The notes under the pieces are model-generated. The model was not told the DNA's origin and ran no database searches. It saw only the letters and a program-made list of their open reading frames with translations. A DNA stretch of 64,000 nucleotides from Streptomyces albicerus. GTDB taxonomy: Bacteria; Actinomycetota; Actinomycetes; Streptomycetales; Streptomycetaceae. The DNA lies in NCBI RefSeq assembly GCF_008905045.1, contig NZ_VWMY01000012.1:117465-181464 (forward strand), given 5' to 3'. A program made the translations under genes and the position numbers. This document shows, piece after piece, positions 1-11,688 of the stretch (position 1 is its first letter; every line of letters begins with the position of its first letter).

Positions 1-1
1 C

Positions 2-1420
2 ATCGCGCTCCCGCACATTCAAGACGCGCTCAAGTTCTCCACCACCGACCTCACCTGGGTGGTCAGCGCGTACACGCTCACCTTCGGTGGCCTGCTGCTT
101 CTCGGCGGCCGGGCCGGTGACATCCTCGGCCGGCGCCGGGTCTTCATGACCGGAATCCTGCTCTTCACGGCCGCCTCGCTGCTCGGCGGTTTCGCCCAGG
201 AACCCTGGCAGTTGCTGGCGGCGCGCGCCCTCCAGGGCGTGGGTGGCGCGATCGCGTCGCCCACCTCGCTGGCGCTGATCACCACGACGTTCCCCGAAGG
301 GCCCGAGCGCAACAGGGCGTTCGGCGTCTTCGCCGCGGTCTCGGCCGGCGGCGGCGCGATCGGTCTGCTGGCCGGCGGCATGCTCACGGAGTGGCTCGAC
401 TGGCGCTGGGTGCTCTTCGTCAACGTACCCATCGGTATACTCATCGCGGTCGTCACGCCGCTCTACATAAGTGAGTCCGAGCGGCACCCCGGGCGCTTCG
501 ACATCGCGGGCGCGCTGACCTCGACGGCCGGTATGGCCTCCCTCGTCTACGGCTTCATCCGGGCCGCGGAGGAGGGCTGGCGGGACAGCCTCACCATCGG
601 GTCCTTCGGCGCGGCGATCGTCCTGCTGCTGGCCTTCACGCTGGTCGAGTCCCGGGCCAAGGAACCGATCACACCACTGCGGATGTTCGCCGACCGGAAC
701 CGGTCCGGTACGTACGTGATCATGCTGAGCCTGGCCGCGGCGATGTTCGGCATGTTCTTCTTCATCGTTCTCTTCGTGCAGAACGTGCTGCAGTACACCC
801 CGATCGAGGCGGGACTCGCCTTCCTCCCCGTGACGGTCGCGATCGTGTTCGGCGCGGGTCTGTCGCAGCGATTCCTTCCGGTGCTCGGCCCGAAGCCCTT
901 CATGCTGGTCGGCTCGGCGCTCGTCGCGCTCGGGCTCGGCTGGCAGACCTTCATCGACCCGGGGAGCTCGTACGTCGGAGGCGTGCTCGGTCCGATGCTG
1001 CTGTTCGGTTTCGGCATGGGCCTGAACTTCGTGACGCTGACCCTGACCGCGGTCTCCGGGGTCGCCGCGCACGAGGCGGGCGCGGCGTCGGGCCTGCTCA
1101 ACGCCACGCAGCAGGTGGGCGGTTCGCTCGGCCTCTCCATCCTGACCACGGTCTTCGGCTCGGCCAGCCGTGACGAGGCGGAGAAGCAGGTCCAGGACTT
1201 CATGGCCAACGCCTCGGCCGAGCAGAAGGCCGAGTTCGCCAGGACACAGCAGTTGCCCGCTCCCTGGAGCCACGAGGTGCTGTCCCAGGGCATCTCCACG
1301 GCCTTCATACCGGCCGTCGCGATGGCCGTACTCGCCCTGGTCATCGCCACGTTGGTGATCCGGGTCCGCAAGAGCGACCTCGACGCTCTGGCGGGCACGG
1401 CGGGGCCCGCCGGAGGCTGA
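2..1420 (+). CDS. MFS multidrug efflux transporter, EmrB/QacA (DHA2) type; 5' end outside window
   Basis: This is a proton-driven drug exporter of the cytoplasmic membrane. The frame is open from base 2, so the start codon and the first membrane helix lie upstream of the window; 472 residues are visible. The loop motif GGRAGDILGRRRVF (motif A of the superfamily) is followed by the helix 4-5 block with LLAGGMLTEWLDWRWVLF, as in 14-helix DHA2 pumps. Many hydrophobic segments follow and the tail is RVRKSDLD. The gene is convergent with the next one and ends at a strong terminator. The substrate cannot be read from the sequence, and any TetR-type regulator would lie outside the window. Confidence 0.9.
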   Translation: MALPHIQDALKFSTTDLTWVVSAYTLTFGGLLLLGGRAGDILGRRRVFMTGILLFTAASLLGGFAQEPWQLLAARALQGVGGAIASPTSLALITTTFPEGPERNRAFGVFAAVSAGGGAIGLLAGGMLTEWLDWRWVLFVNVPIGILIAVVTPLYISESERHPGRFDIAGALTSTAGMASLVYGFIRAAEEGWRDSLTIGSFGAAIVLLLAFTLVESRAKEPITPLRMFADRNRSGTYVIMLSLAAAMFGMFFFIVLFVQNVLQYTPIEAGLAFLPVTVAIVFGAGLSQRFLPVLGPKPFMLVGSALVALGLGWQTFIDPGSSYVGGVLGPMLLFGFGMGLNFVTLTLTAVSGVAAHEAGAASGLLNATQQVGGSLGLSILTTVFGSASRDEAEKQVQDFMANASAEQKAEFARTQQLPAPWSHEVLSQGISTAFIPAVAMAVLALVIATLVIRVRKSDLDALAGTAGPAGG

Positions 1421-1425
1421 ACGGG

Positions 1426-1464
1426 AAGGCCGGGCCGCCGTCCTGGGGACGGCGGCCCGGCCTT
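1426..1464. terminator. bidirectional hairpin terminator
   Basis: Two perfect 18-bp complementary arms (1426-1443 and 1447-1464) flank a 3-base loop between convergent genes. It would serve both the MFS gene and the DUF4173 gene. Confidence 0.85.
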
Positions 1465-1522
1465 GGTGGTTCGCTCCTGAGGCCTCGAGGACGGCGTGTA
1501 CGCGGTCGGTGCGGCCCTCGCC

Positions 1523-3184
1523 TCAGCGATACGCCCCATACGCCAGCTCGCCGCTCAGCCGACTGCACACCCGCCAGTGGGCCTCGGGAGACAGCGACCG
1601 GTCGTCGAGGACGTCCCGGGCGCGCATCTCGCCCCAACTCGTGGCGTACCAGGGCTCGTCCTCCCGCTCCAGGTCCCGCGCGATGGACTGCAGCGCGCAG
1701 GAACGCAGGGGCTCCTCGAGCCCGTCGAGAGCCGGTACGGCGTCGGCGGACAGCCCGCGCGCGTAGTCGAGGTCGAAGGTGCCCGTCTTCTCGTACCGCT
1801 GGACGTTGCGCTCGGCGATCATGCCGTCCGGCGACATGAGACCGAAGGCGAGCACCCCCGCGGCGGCACTGGCCAGCACCGCACGCGGCAGCCAGCGGGC
1901 GCCCCAGACGCCGGCCGCCATGATGAGCACGATGACCAGGCCGAGCCAGAGCTCGACGGTCACCACCGAGATCCTCAGACGCGTCAGCCCGTACTCCCCC
2001 ACGTACATGTCCATACGCCGCACCGCCGATGCCACGACAACGAGCGCGAGGACACAGAGGGTTCCGAGGACGGCGCGCACCAGCGTCCGGTCGCGCGAGC
2101 CGTCGCGCGGGGCCCAGCGCAGGGCGAAGACGATGACGAGCAGGGTGAGGAGTGTGACCAGCAACAGCTGCCAGAAGCCCTGGCGCGCGTACTCGGCGTA
2201 CGTCTGGCCTGTCTTGTCCAGTACCGCGTCGTATCCGCCGAACAGGACTGCGAGCTGGACGGCGTTGAAGACCGCGAAGAGCACGGCGAGCACGATCAGG
2301 GGCAGCGCCCACTCGACGCGGCCGCGAGCGCGGCCCGGGGGTACCTCGACGCGGTCCCACTGAACGGGCGCGGCGGCCGTGTGCGCCGCCGCGAGCGCGC
2401 CGACCACGCCGATCACGAACAGGACGATGTGCCAGGGTCCGCCGGAGACCGACGCGTCCGGCACGAGACCGGCGAGGAGATCCGCGAAGGCGGCGTCCGC
2501 CCCGGCGAACAGCGCGCCGAAGACCAGCAGCAGGACCGCGGCCACCACGACCGCGCGCAGCACCGGGCCCACGTTGCCCCGGGCGCCGCCGGTCCGCTCG
2601 CGCAGCCCGCGCCAGCCCCAGGCGGGGCCGGTGAGCAGCGAGGTGTAGAGACCGATCGGGCCGAACAGCACCCCGGTCCAGGTGCGGCCGCCGTGCAGGG
2701 CGAGCGAGCCCGCCGCCATGGCGGCCACGAGGGCGAGGAAGGACGGCCAGTCGGCGTCGCGGAGCGCCGGTACGGTCAGCAGGGCGAGTCCTCCGACGCC
2801 CCACACCAGCGTCCAGCGGCGCACGCTCCGGCCCGCCGCCTGGGCCGCGAAGTACGCGCCGAGCGTGGCCGGTATCGCCACCAGGAGGAGATTGAGGGCC
2901 AGGCCGTCACCCAGCAGAAGCATGCTGAGCACGCCGGTGGCGAGGGCGGCCCAGAGGGTGGCGGTACGGATGGGAGGCGGGGGCTCCGCCTGGCTGTCGG
3001 CGAACCAGGACTCGACGACGGGGCCGTCCCAGTCTTCGTCCGCGACGCCGACTGGCCGTCCTTCCTCGTCCGAGCCGTCGCCGGAGCGGGACACGGGAAC
3101 GGCGTCCTCGGGCTCTTCGGCATCGATGCCGGGCTTCTTGGTCAGCGACCCTCTCGGCTCGGCCTCGGACGGCGTGTCGGACAC
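1523..3184 (-). CDS. DUF4173-type multi-spanning membrane protein
   Basis: This is an integral membrane protein of 553 residues. The GTG at 3184 was chosen because GGAGGGGG lies just upstream; the open frame runs further back to 3424, but that stretch looks noncoding. About the first 85 residues are polar and acidic. They are followed by a long series of hydrophobic segments (for example LLVAIPATLGAYFA and VVVAAVLLLVFGALFAG) and a cytoplasmic-looking tail with paired Trp and Arg residues (DEPWYATSWGEMRARDVL). The pattern and size match the DUF4173 family, whose biochemical role is unknown. It appears monocistronic, ending at the shared terminator. Confidence 0.75.
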   Translation of the reverse strand: MSDTPSEAEPRGSLTKKPGIDAEEPEDAVPVSRSGDGSDEEGRPVGVADEDWDGPVVESWFADSQAEPPPPIRTATLWAALATGVLSMLLLGDGLALNLLLVAIPATLGAYFAAQAAGRSVRRWTLVWGVGGLALLTVPALRDADWPSFLALVAAMAAGSLALHGGRTWTGVLFGPIGLYTSLLTGPAWGWRGLRERTGGARGNVGPVLRAVVVAAVLLLVFGALFAGADAAFADLLAGLVPDASVSGGPWHIVLFVIGVVGALAAAHTAAAPVQWDRVEVPPGRARGRVEWALPLIVLAVLFAVFNAVQLAVLFGGYDAVLDKTGQTYAEYARQGFWQLLLVTLLTLLVIVFALRWAPRDGSRDRTLVRAVLGTLCVLALVVVASAVRRMDMYVGEYGLTRLRISVVTVELWLGLVIVLIMAAGVWGARWLPRAVLASAAAGVLAFGLMSPDGMIAERNVQRYEKTGTFDLDYARGLSADAVPALDGLEEPLRSCALQSIARDLEREDEPWYATSWGEMRARDVLDDRSLSPEAHWRVCSRLSGELAYGAYR

Positions 3185-3551
3185 GGGACCCCCTCCCGAC
3201 CGGTCCGGGCAGCGCGCAGCTCGTGGCTGCGGCGGAAGCCAGGGACCGGTGTCTCGTCGTGCACGCCCGTGATGATCAACGAGCGGCGTGGCGGAAAGAT
3301 TAACCGCGGGACAGTCGGCACAGCGGGTCACAGCGCCTCTGTGGCAGGGCTGTGACAGTGGACAGCGCTTGAGGCGGGAGAAATCGGGGCACGCACGCGT
3401 GCCCCGCCACTCGCGGAGCCGCATGGCTCACCCAAGTGATCGCGACAGCCCAATTGATCGCGACAGCATGGCTCTGGGCTCGCCTGCCGACAGCCGTGAG
3501 CGAGCCGACAGCACGGCTCTGGGCTCGCCTGCCGACGGCCGCGGGCGAGCT
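3185..3551. other. intergenic stretch with direct repeats
   Basis: No convincing gene lies here. It contains the promoter region of the leftward DUF4173 gene. Towards the stop codon of the ADP-ribosylglycohydrolase gene there are two 35-bp copies (3461-3495 and 3506-3540) that differ at two positions, preceded by two copies of GATCGCGACAGC. The repeats read open on the minus strand, but I see no start site or family there. Confidence 0.6.
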
Positions 3552-4463
3552 CTAACCCGCAACCCCCACCGACAGCCACTTCGGTAGTGCCTCGGTCCGC
3601 TCCACCCACTCCGCAGGCGGTGCCCCGGCCTTCCCGGCGGCCACGACGCCCCCGACGATGGCGCAGGTCGTGTCCATGTCGCCGCCCACCTGAGCCGTGG
3701 CCCAGAAGCCCTCTTCGTAGTCACCGAGGGCCCGCGCGGCCGACCAGAGAGCGAAGGGCACGGTGTCGTGCGCGGTCGTACGCCGCCCGCAGCCGAGGAC
3801 CGCGGCGACCGTCGTCGGGTCGCCGTAGTCGAGCATGTCCCGGGCACGCCGCAGACCTGCGCCCACGGCGCTGCGTGGCACGAGGGCGATGACGCCGTCG
3901 AGCAGCGCCTCGGGAGGTGGCGGACCACCCGGAGACGCGACCAGCGCGGCGGCCGCGGCCACGGCCATGGCGCCGACGACGGCTTCGCGGTGCTGATGCG
4001 TGGGGTAGGCCGAGATCTCGGCCTGGTGCGTGGCCTGCTCCGGGTCGTCCGCGTACCAGGCGCCCAAGGGGGCGATCCGCATCGCGGCGCCGTTCCCCCA
4101 CGAACCCTGTCCGTTGAAGAGGGCCGAGGCCAGCTCGCGCCAGTCGCCGCCCTCCCGGATCTGCCGCAGCAGCCGGTTGACCGCGGGTCCGTAACCCCGG
4201 TCGAAGTCGTGGTGCTCCGCGAAGGAGCGGGCCAGCGCGTCCTGGTCGATGCGACGGTGGGCGGCCAGAGTGGCCACTACGGAGGAGGCCATTTCCGTGT
4301 CGTCGGTCCACTGCCACGGCCCGGGCGGCAGCGCGCGGCGCTTGAGGAGCGGATAGTTCGCGGGCACGAAGAACTGCGAGCCCAGCGCGTCCCCCACCGC
4401 GAGTCCGCGCAGGCTGGCCACGGCGCGGTCCAGGCGCCCGTCGGGTGAGGAGTCAGCGGTCAT
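3552..4463 (-). CDS. ADP-ribosylglycohydrolase family protein
   Basis: This 303-residue protein of the ARH/DraG fold probably hydrolyses an ADP-ribosyl linkage (protein, nucleic acid or small molecule) using two magnesium ions. Metal ligands are visible: T53-D54-D55 in WQWTDDTEMA and D262/D264 in GGDMDTT, plus the usual glycine-rich opening LRGLAVGDALG. Length is normal for the family. The gene starts 12 bases after the upstream phosphatase gene ends, so the two are probably one transcript. The actual substrate is not predictable. Confidence 0.88.
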   Translation of the reverse strand: MTADSSPDGRLDRAVASLRGLAVGDALGSQFFVPANYPLLKRRALPPGPWQWTDDTEMASSVVATLAAHRRIDQDALARSFAEHHDFDRGYGPAVNRLLRQIREGGDWRELASALFNGQGSWGNGAAMRIAPLGAWYADDPEQATHQAEISAYPTHQHREAVVGAMAVAAAAALVASPGGPPPPEALLDGVIALVPRSAVGAGLRRARDMLDYGDPTTVAAVLGCGRRTTAHDTVPFALWSAARALGDYEEGFWATAQVGGDMDTTCAIVGGVVAAGKAGAPPAEWVERTEALPKWLSVGVAG

Positions 4464-4475
4464 CGCCCTGCCACT

Positions 4476-5135
4476 CTATCCGGTGACTCCGTACGGTTCC
4501 GGATCACGCCAGCGTTCGAAAGGACGGTCAAGCGTGTACCTGCCGTCCTCCCCGAGAACGAGCATCCGCACCTCCGCGTTCCCCGGGTTCGACAGCGACT
4601 CGAATTCCGCGACCGTCCAGTGGAACCAGCGCATGCAGAACAGCCGCATGGCCAGGCCGTGGGTCACGAGGAGCACGTTCGGCGGGTGATCGGGCGCCTC
4701 GAAGCTCCGGTACAGGCTCTCCAGGAAGCCGCCGACCCGGTCGTACACGTCGGCACCCGACTCACCCTGCGCGAAGCGGTAGAAGAAGTGCCCGTACGCG
4801 TCGCGGTACGCCTTCTGCAGCCGTACGTCGTCCCGGTCCTGCCAGTTTCCCCAGTCCTGTTCGCGCAGCCGCGGCTCCTCGCGCACACGTACTCGTTCGG
4901 GGTCGAGGTGGAAGGCGCGGAAGGTCTCGTGCGTACGGCGGTACGGGGAGACGTAAACGCTTACGCGCTCATTGCCGAAGACCTCCCGCAGCCGCTTTCC
5001 CGTCTCCTCCGCCTGCCGCCACCCCTTCTCGGTGAGCGCCAGGGCGTGGTCGGGTTCACGCTCGTACACAGAGTCATCGGCATTGCCCACCGACTCGCCG
5101 TGCCGGACAAGGACGATGCGCCGTGGTCGTGCCAT
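4476..5135 (-). CDS. histidine phosphatase (phosphoglycerate mutase-like) family protein
   Basis: This 219-residue enzyme has the branch-1 phosphatase motif RHGE at residues 11-14, with His12 as the expected phospho-acceptor. The second catalytic histidine is in LLVTHG (His159). Glu92 in LREQDWGN is a likely proton donor. It probably dephosphorylates a small metabolite in the cytoplasm; family members vary too widely to name the substrate. It is the first gene of a two-gene unit with the ADP-ribosylglycohydrolase gene. Confidence 0.88.
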   Translation of the reverse strand: MARPRRIVLVRHGESVGNADDSVYEREPDHALALTEKGWRQAEETGKRLREVFGNERVSVYVSPYRRTHETFRAFHLDPERVRVREEPRLREQDWGNWQDRDDVRLQKAYRDAYGHFFYRFAQGESGADVYDRVGGFLESLYRSFEAPDHPPNVLLVTHGLAMRLFCMRWFHWTVAEFESLSNPGNAEVRMLVLGEDGRYTLDRPFERWRDPEPYGVTG

Positions 5136-5217
5136 ACCGAAACACTAGATCGAGTCGCGGCCGATCGAGCACTCGTACGGACTCCGTAAGGCACAGGTCA
5201 CATAAATCGTGGTCGTT

Positions 5218-5823
5218 TCAGACCGTCCAGGCCGGTTCCAACTGGACGATGTCGCCCGCGAGCGCCACGACGTCCGCCTCGATCTGGGCCCGCAGGGCGA
5301 GCCGCTCCACACGCTCGGCGCGGTACTTGCCGTGCTCGGCGGCCGACTGCCACATCGACAGAACCAGGAATTCATGGCCGGGCGCCTCGCCGAACAGGCC
5401 CCGCACCATGCCCGGCGAGCCGGCCATCGCCGGGTTCCAGACCTTCTCCTGCATCAGCGCGAAGTGCTCGGCGCGCTCCTGGTGAACGCGACAGTGCGCC
5501 ACCCGCACCAGATCGGTGTCCGTGAAGCGCGGCTCGAAGCCGGTCTTCACATCGAAACGGTGATCGAAGAGTTTGACCTGCGAATCCTTGAAGGTGCCCG
5601 ACTGGGAAGCGGCGAGCCGGTCATGGGAGCGCGCCATGAAGGAGTCGTAGAAGGCACGGCTCTCCCAGAAGGCGAAGATGTGGGCCACCCCGGGCCTTCC
5701 CCGGCTCCAGCCCCCACCCTGCCCCCGGAATCCCGGCTCCCCCAGAAGTCCCGCCCATTTCCGCTGCCCCCGTTCAAAACCGCGGCGGTCCACCACGGTG
5801 CAGCGAATCCACTTGACCAGCAC
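5218..5823 (-). CDS. DUF4937 domain-containing protein
   Basis: This is a 201-residue protein starting at GTG 5823 (reading VLVKWIRCTVVD). The start was chosen because family members begin with LVKWIRC and because the upstream in-frame residues look noncoding. The sequence has two ferredoxin-like halves of the antibiotic-biosynthesis-monooxygenase type: an N-terminal half with HIFAFWESRAFYDSFM, and a C-terminal half with LVRVAHCRV and HEFLVLSMWQSAAEHGKY. No catalytic residue can be assigned. It is divergent from the TerD gene. Function is unknown. Confidence 0.72.
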   Translation of the reverse strand: MLVKWIRCTVVDRRGFERGQRKWAGLLGEPGFRGQGGGWSRGRPGVAHIFAFWESRAFYDSFMARSHDRLAASQSGTFKDSQVKLFDHRFDVKTGFEPRFTDTDLVRVAHCRVHQERAEHFALMQEKVWNPAMAGSPGMVRGLFGEAPGHEFLVLSMWQSAAEHGKYRAERVERLALRAQIEADVVALAGDIVQLEPAWTV

Positions 5824-5977
5824 CGCGCCATCGTAAGGCCACGGAACGTGGCGTCGGTCACGCTCCGGCGTACTGCCTCCGCACGAGCGCCCCCGCGCGC
5901 GTGGCACGATGGGCAACATGCCTCACCTGCCCGGCAGTTGAGGCGGCTGACACAGGGGGACCACGAGGGGAGAACCG

Positions 5978-6511
5978 GTGAACGGCCTCAACAAGGGCAT
6001 CAGCAAGGTCGAGATCTCGGCGAAATGGGATCCCAGTCCCGCCGGCGAACCGCCCACCGATCTCGACATCGTCGCCGCCACCTACCTCGCGACCGACACA
6101 CGCGAAAACCCCGACTACGTAGTGCACTTCGGCAGCCGCTCCCCGGACGGCACCATCACTCTCAACCGGGACAGCAAGGACGGCAAGGGCTTCGGCTGGG
6201 ACGAGGTGATGACCCTGGAGCTGACCCGTCTCGACAAGCGGTACGCGCGCGTGGTGGTCGGCGTCGCCATCCAACAGCGCACCGGGCTACGCACTTTCGT
6301 CAGCGTGCACAACCCCGGCCTGCGGATCCGCGAGGGCTACACCGTCCTGGCCGAGGACGACTTCGGCGGCGTCCTCGGGGCGACGGCCGCAACGGTCGCG
6401 GAGTTCGTACGCGACGAATCCGGAGAGTGGACTTTCTACCCGGGCATCCGCGGCTTCGACACGGACCCGGCGACCTTCGCCAGGACCATGGGCAGGGCCC
6501 ACGAATCCTGA
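5978..6511 (+). CDS. TerD-family protein (calcium-binding stress/tellurium-resistance fold)
   Basis: This 177-residue cytoplasmic protein starts at GTG 5978 after GGGGAG. It has the TerD/TerE signatures: an early DP(S)PAGEPPTDLDIVA segment carrying the acidic metal ligands, GTITLNRDSKDG in the middle, and LTRLDKRYARVVVGV. TerD proteins bind calcium and act in tellurite, phage and envelope stress and, in Streptomyces, in differentiation. No ter operon partners (terB, terC or kinases) are adjacent, so this is a lone paralogue. It ends at a strong hairpin shared with nrdJ. Confidence 0.85.
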   Translation: MNGLNKGISKVEISAKWDPSPAGEPPTDLDIVAATYLATDTRENPDYVVHFGSRSPDGTITLNRDSKDGKGFGWDEVMTLELTRLDKRYARVVVGVAIQQRTGLRTFVSVHNPGLRIREGYTVLAEDDFGGVLGATAATVAEFVRDESGEWTFYPGIRGFDTDPATFARTMGRAHES

Positions 6512-6591
6512 TCCACGCGCACCGGAGGGACGCGTGCCCTGGCTGGTGGCGCAAGGCGGGCCGGCCAGGCAGCCAGGCCTCACACACGCCA

Positions 6592-6627
6592 AGGGCGGTG
6601 GCGCCGAGAAATCGGCTCCACCGCCCT
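6592..6627. terminator. bidirectional terminator between terD-like gene and nrdJ
   Basis: Ten-base outer arms (6592-6601 and 6618-6627) enclose a second 5-bp stem (6603-6607 and 6612-6616) with a GAAA loop. It lies between convergent genes. Confidence 0.8.
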
Positions 6628-6662
6628 GACCACCAGGATTCACACCCGGGCAGTGCCCAAAA

Positions 6663-9566
<2,904 letters not shown>

Positions 9567-9718
9567 GCCGCCTCCCTGTATCGGGCTAAAACGCCCTGAA
9601 GTGCCTCGTTCTTCCCGTGGCACGGTGTGTGTCTGAATGTTGCGAGCTCCGCCTGCGCGGCCGCCCACACCAGGTCTGTGGTCGCCGCCGAACGGCCGGG
9701 CCGGTCCGGCCCCCCTCG

Positions 9719-10267
9719 TCAGTCGGCGGCGCTGGCGGGCACGGGGACTTCGACAGTCCCCCCGGACCCGCGATCCGTTCCCTGGCGCCCCTCGCCCGCG
9801 TCATCGTCGTCCGCGGCGGGGCGCTGTTCTTCCCTGAGTTCCGTGATGGCGGCCTCGAAATCCTCCAGCGAGTCGAACGCCCGGTACACGGACGCGAACC
9901 GCAGATAGGCGACGAGGTCGAGCTCCTGCAACGGGCCGAGTATGGCCAGCCCCACGTCGTGGGTGGTCAGTTCGGCGCTTCCGGTGGCCCGCACCGCCTC
10001 CTCGACCCGCTGGCCGAGCTGGGCGAGTGCGTCCTCGGTGACAGGTCGTCCCTGGCACGCCTTGCGCACGCCGTTGATGACCTTGGTACGACTGAAGGGC
10101 TCGGTGACTCCGGACCGCTTGACCACCATCAGCGAGCACGTCTCCACCGTCGTGAAACGACGGGAGCAGTCGGGACACTGGCGGCGCCTGCGGATCGACG
10201 TACCGTCGTCCGTCGTACGGCTGTCGACGACGCGGCTGTCGGGGTGCCTGCAGAAGGGGCAGTGCAT
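9719..10267 (-). CDS. nrdR: transcriptional repressor NrdR
   Basis: NrdR is the nucleotide-sensing repressor of ribonucleotide reductase genes. The 182-residue product starts at ATG 10267 behind GAAGGAGGG. It opens with a zinc ribbon (Cys3, Cys6, Cys31, Cys34: [10 protein letters not shown] and [11 protein letters not shown]), followed by an ATP-cone domain at about residues 46-136 ([20 protein letters not shown] and [11 protein letters not shown]). The C-terminus is an acidic, disordered tail. The extra 39 in-frame codons upstream were rejected because the canonical protein begins MHCPFC. It forms an operon with nrdJ and is probably autoregulated. Confidence 0.97.
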   Translation of the reverse strand: MHCPFCRHPDSRVVDSRTTDDGTSIRRRRQCPDCSRRFTTVETCSLMVVKRSGVTEPFSRTKVINGVRKACQGRPVTEDALAQLGQRVEEAVRATGSAELTTHDVGLAILGPLQELDLVAYLRFASVYRAFDSLEDFEAAITELREEQRPAADDDDAGEGRQGTDRGSGGTVEVPVPASAAD

Positions 10268-10378
10268 CGAACTCCAACCCTCCTTCACAGCACGACTCAA
10301 TAGCCTCGACAGGCCCCTTGGGCCCCTCGAAGCAGCCCCAAGCATAGGCGATGACCATGGGTCCGGAGGACCGGGGCA

Positions 10379-10393
10379 CCACAACTTCTGGGC
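10379..10393 (-). promoter_or_regulatory. NrdR box, proximal copy
   Basis: CCACAACTTCTGGGC keeps the central C-A-A and T-G-G features of the NrdR consensus (acaCwAtATaTwGtg) imperfectly. Its first base is exactly 31 bp (three helical turns) from that of the second box, the standard arrangement for NrdR operators. Confidence 0.6.
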
Positions 10394-10409
10394 TGCTACT
10401 GCAATCCAA

Positions 10410-10424
10410 CCACTAGATGTGGTG
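10410..10424 (-). promoter_or_regulatory. NrdR box, distal copy
   Basis: CCACTAGATGTGGTG is a near-palindromic match to the NrdR box consensus. It is paired with the copy at 10379-10393 and lies about 140 bases before nrdR. Confidence 0.75.
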
Positions 10425-10714
10425 CTTGGCCCATAAATTCACACGTCGCGCGCGTGTCGCTCCCGTATTGGCATGTGCCGCATGGCCATACCGGCGAAGG
10501 GGTGTACGGGGATACGGTGGGCGCCACGGACAAGGGGGCCGGTACCCGGCCGACGGGACACCTGGTGGCAGACTGGCCCTCGCGCCCGCTCCGGCCCACA
10601 AGGCCATGGCCCCGGCGGTGGAGAGTACAGCAATGAGCGCTTTTGTCCGCCCGGAGCAGCGTTAGCCATACACCCAGACACATGATCACGTCAGGCTATC
10701 CGCGATTTTTCACT

Positions 10715-10728
10715 CGAACGTGTGTTTG
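10715..10728 (+). promoter_or_regulatory. LexA (SOS) box of lexA
   Basis: CGAACGTGTGTTTG matches the Gram-positive/actinobacterial consensus CGAACRNNYGTTYC at all fixed positions except the last base. It lies 60 bases before the lexA start and indicates autorepression. Confidence 0.88.
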
Positions 10729-10788
10729 GCGCAACCTTTCGAAAGCAACTACCGTTGTCCAGCAGGGAGACGAACGAGAGGGGCCGAC

Positions 10789-11568
10789 GTGACCACCACC
10801 GCAGACAGTGCCACCATCACTGCCCAGGACCGCTCCCAGGGCCGATTTGAGCCGGTGCATGCCATGAATGAAGTGAACCAGGAGGGGCCCAAGCCCACAC
10901 GCTCCCTGCCGGGCCGACCTCCAGGCATCCGGGCGGACAGTTCCGGACTCACCGACCGGCAGCGCCGGGTCATCGAGGTCATCAGGGACTCCGTGCAGCG
11001 GCGCGGATACCCGCCGTCCATGCGGGAGATCGGACAGGCCGTGGGCCTCTCCAGCACCTCCTCGGTGGCACACCAGCTGATGGCACTGGAGCGCAAGGGG
11101 TTCCTGCGCCGCGACCCGCACCGCCCGCGGGCCTACGAGGTCCGGGGATCCGACCAGTCCACCGCGCAGCCCACCGACACCGCGGGCAAGCCGGCCGCGT
11201 CGTACGTCCCGCTGGTCGGCCGGATCGCCGCCGGTGGCCCGATCCTTGCCGAGGAGTCGGTCGAGGACGTCTTCCCGCTGCCCCGGCAGCTGGTCGGCGA
11301 CGGCGAGCTGTTCGTCCTGAAGGTCGTCGGCGACTCGATGATCGAGGCCGCGATCTGCGACGGGGACTGGGTGACGGTCCGCCGCCAGCCGGTCGCGGAG
11401 AACGGCGACATCGTGGCGGCCATGCTGGACGGCGAGGCCACCGTCAAGCGCTTCAAGCGCGAGGACGGCCATGTATGGCTGCTCCCGCACAACTCCGCGT
11501 ACCAGCCGATTCCCGGCGACGAGGCGACCATCCTCGGCAAGGTCGTGGCGGTACTGCGGCGGATCTGA
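10789..11568 (+). CDS. lexA: SOS repressor LexA
   Basis: This is the repressor of the DNA-damage response, inactivated by RecA-stimulated self-cleavage. The 259-residue product starts at GTG 10789 (VTTTADSAT). The winged helix-turn-helix spans roughly residues 53-115 ([14 protein letters not shown] and [15 protein letters not shown]). The cleavage site is Ala148-Gly149, and the catalytic pair is Ser183 (GDSM) and Lys220 (ATVKR); the 35- and 37-residue spacings are exactly those of the E. coli enzyme. The N-terminus is about 45 residues longer than in enterobacteria, which is normal in Streptomyces. Confidence 0.98.
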   Translation: MTTTADSATITAQDRSQGRFEPVHAMNEVNQEGPKPTRSLPGRPPGIRADSSGLTDRQRRVIEVIRDSVQRRGYPPSMREIGQAVGLSSTSSVAHQLMALERKGFLRRDPHRPRAYEVRGSDQSTAQPTDTAGKPAASYVPLVGRIAAGGPILAEESVEDVFPLPRQLVGDGELFVLKVVGDSMIEAAICDGDWVTVRRQPVAENGDIVAAMLDGEATVKRFKREDGHVWLLPHNSAYQPIPGDEATILGKVVAVLRRI

Positions 11569-11584
11569 GTCTCCGCCCCTGACC

Positions 11585-11618
11585 GGGCCCCGGGACCCCT
11601 GCGCCGGTTCCGGGGCCC
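11585..11618 (+). terminator. lexA terminator hairpin
   Basis: GGGCCCCGG (11585-11593) pairs perfectly with CCGGGGCCC (11610-11618), 16 bases after the lexA stop codon. Confidence 0.7.
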
Positions 11619-11638
11619 TGTGCTGTCCACGATTGCGC

Positions 11639-11688
11639 ACGTCAGTGGGCTGCCCCCCGGCCTGAGCCGGGGGGCAGCCCACTGACGT
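11639..11688. terminator. 23-bp perfect hairpin between lexA and dinG
   Basis: Arms 11639-11661 and 11666-11688 are perfectly complementary over 23 bp, with a 4-base CTGA loop. The hairpin touches the stop codon of the leftward helicase gene directly. It probably terminates both convergent transcripts and protects the helicase mRNA 3' end. Confidence 0.85.

Larger units (their letters stand above)
10268..10788. other. divergent control region between nrdR and lexA
   Basis: There is no credible gene in these 521 bases; the short open frames on both strands have no start sites or familiar motifs. It holds the NrdR box pair near nrdR and the LexA box near lexA. I looked for a cobalamin riboswitch because nrdJ needs B12 and saw no B12-box-like element. 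Confidence 0.6.

Noticed and set aside
10425-10714. Possible cobalamin riboswitch before nrdR-nrdJ
   Set aside because: No B12-box-like element or receptor-like pairing was found, and the NrdR boxes explain regulation.
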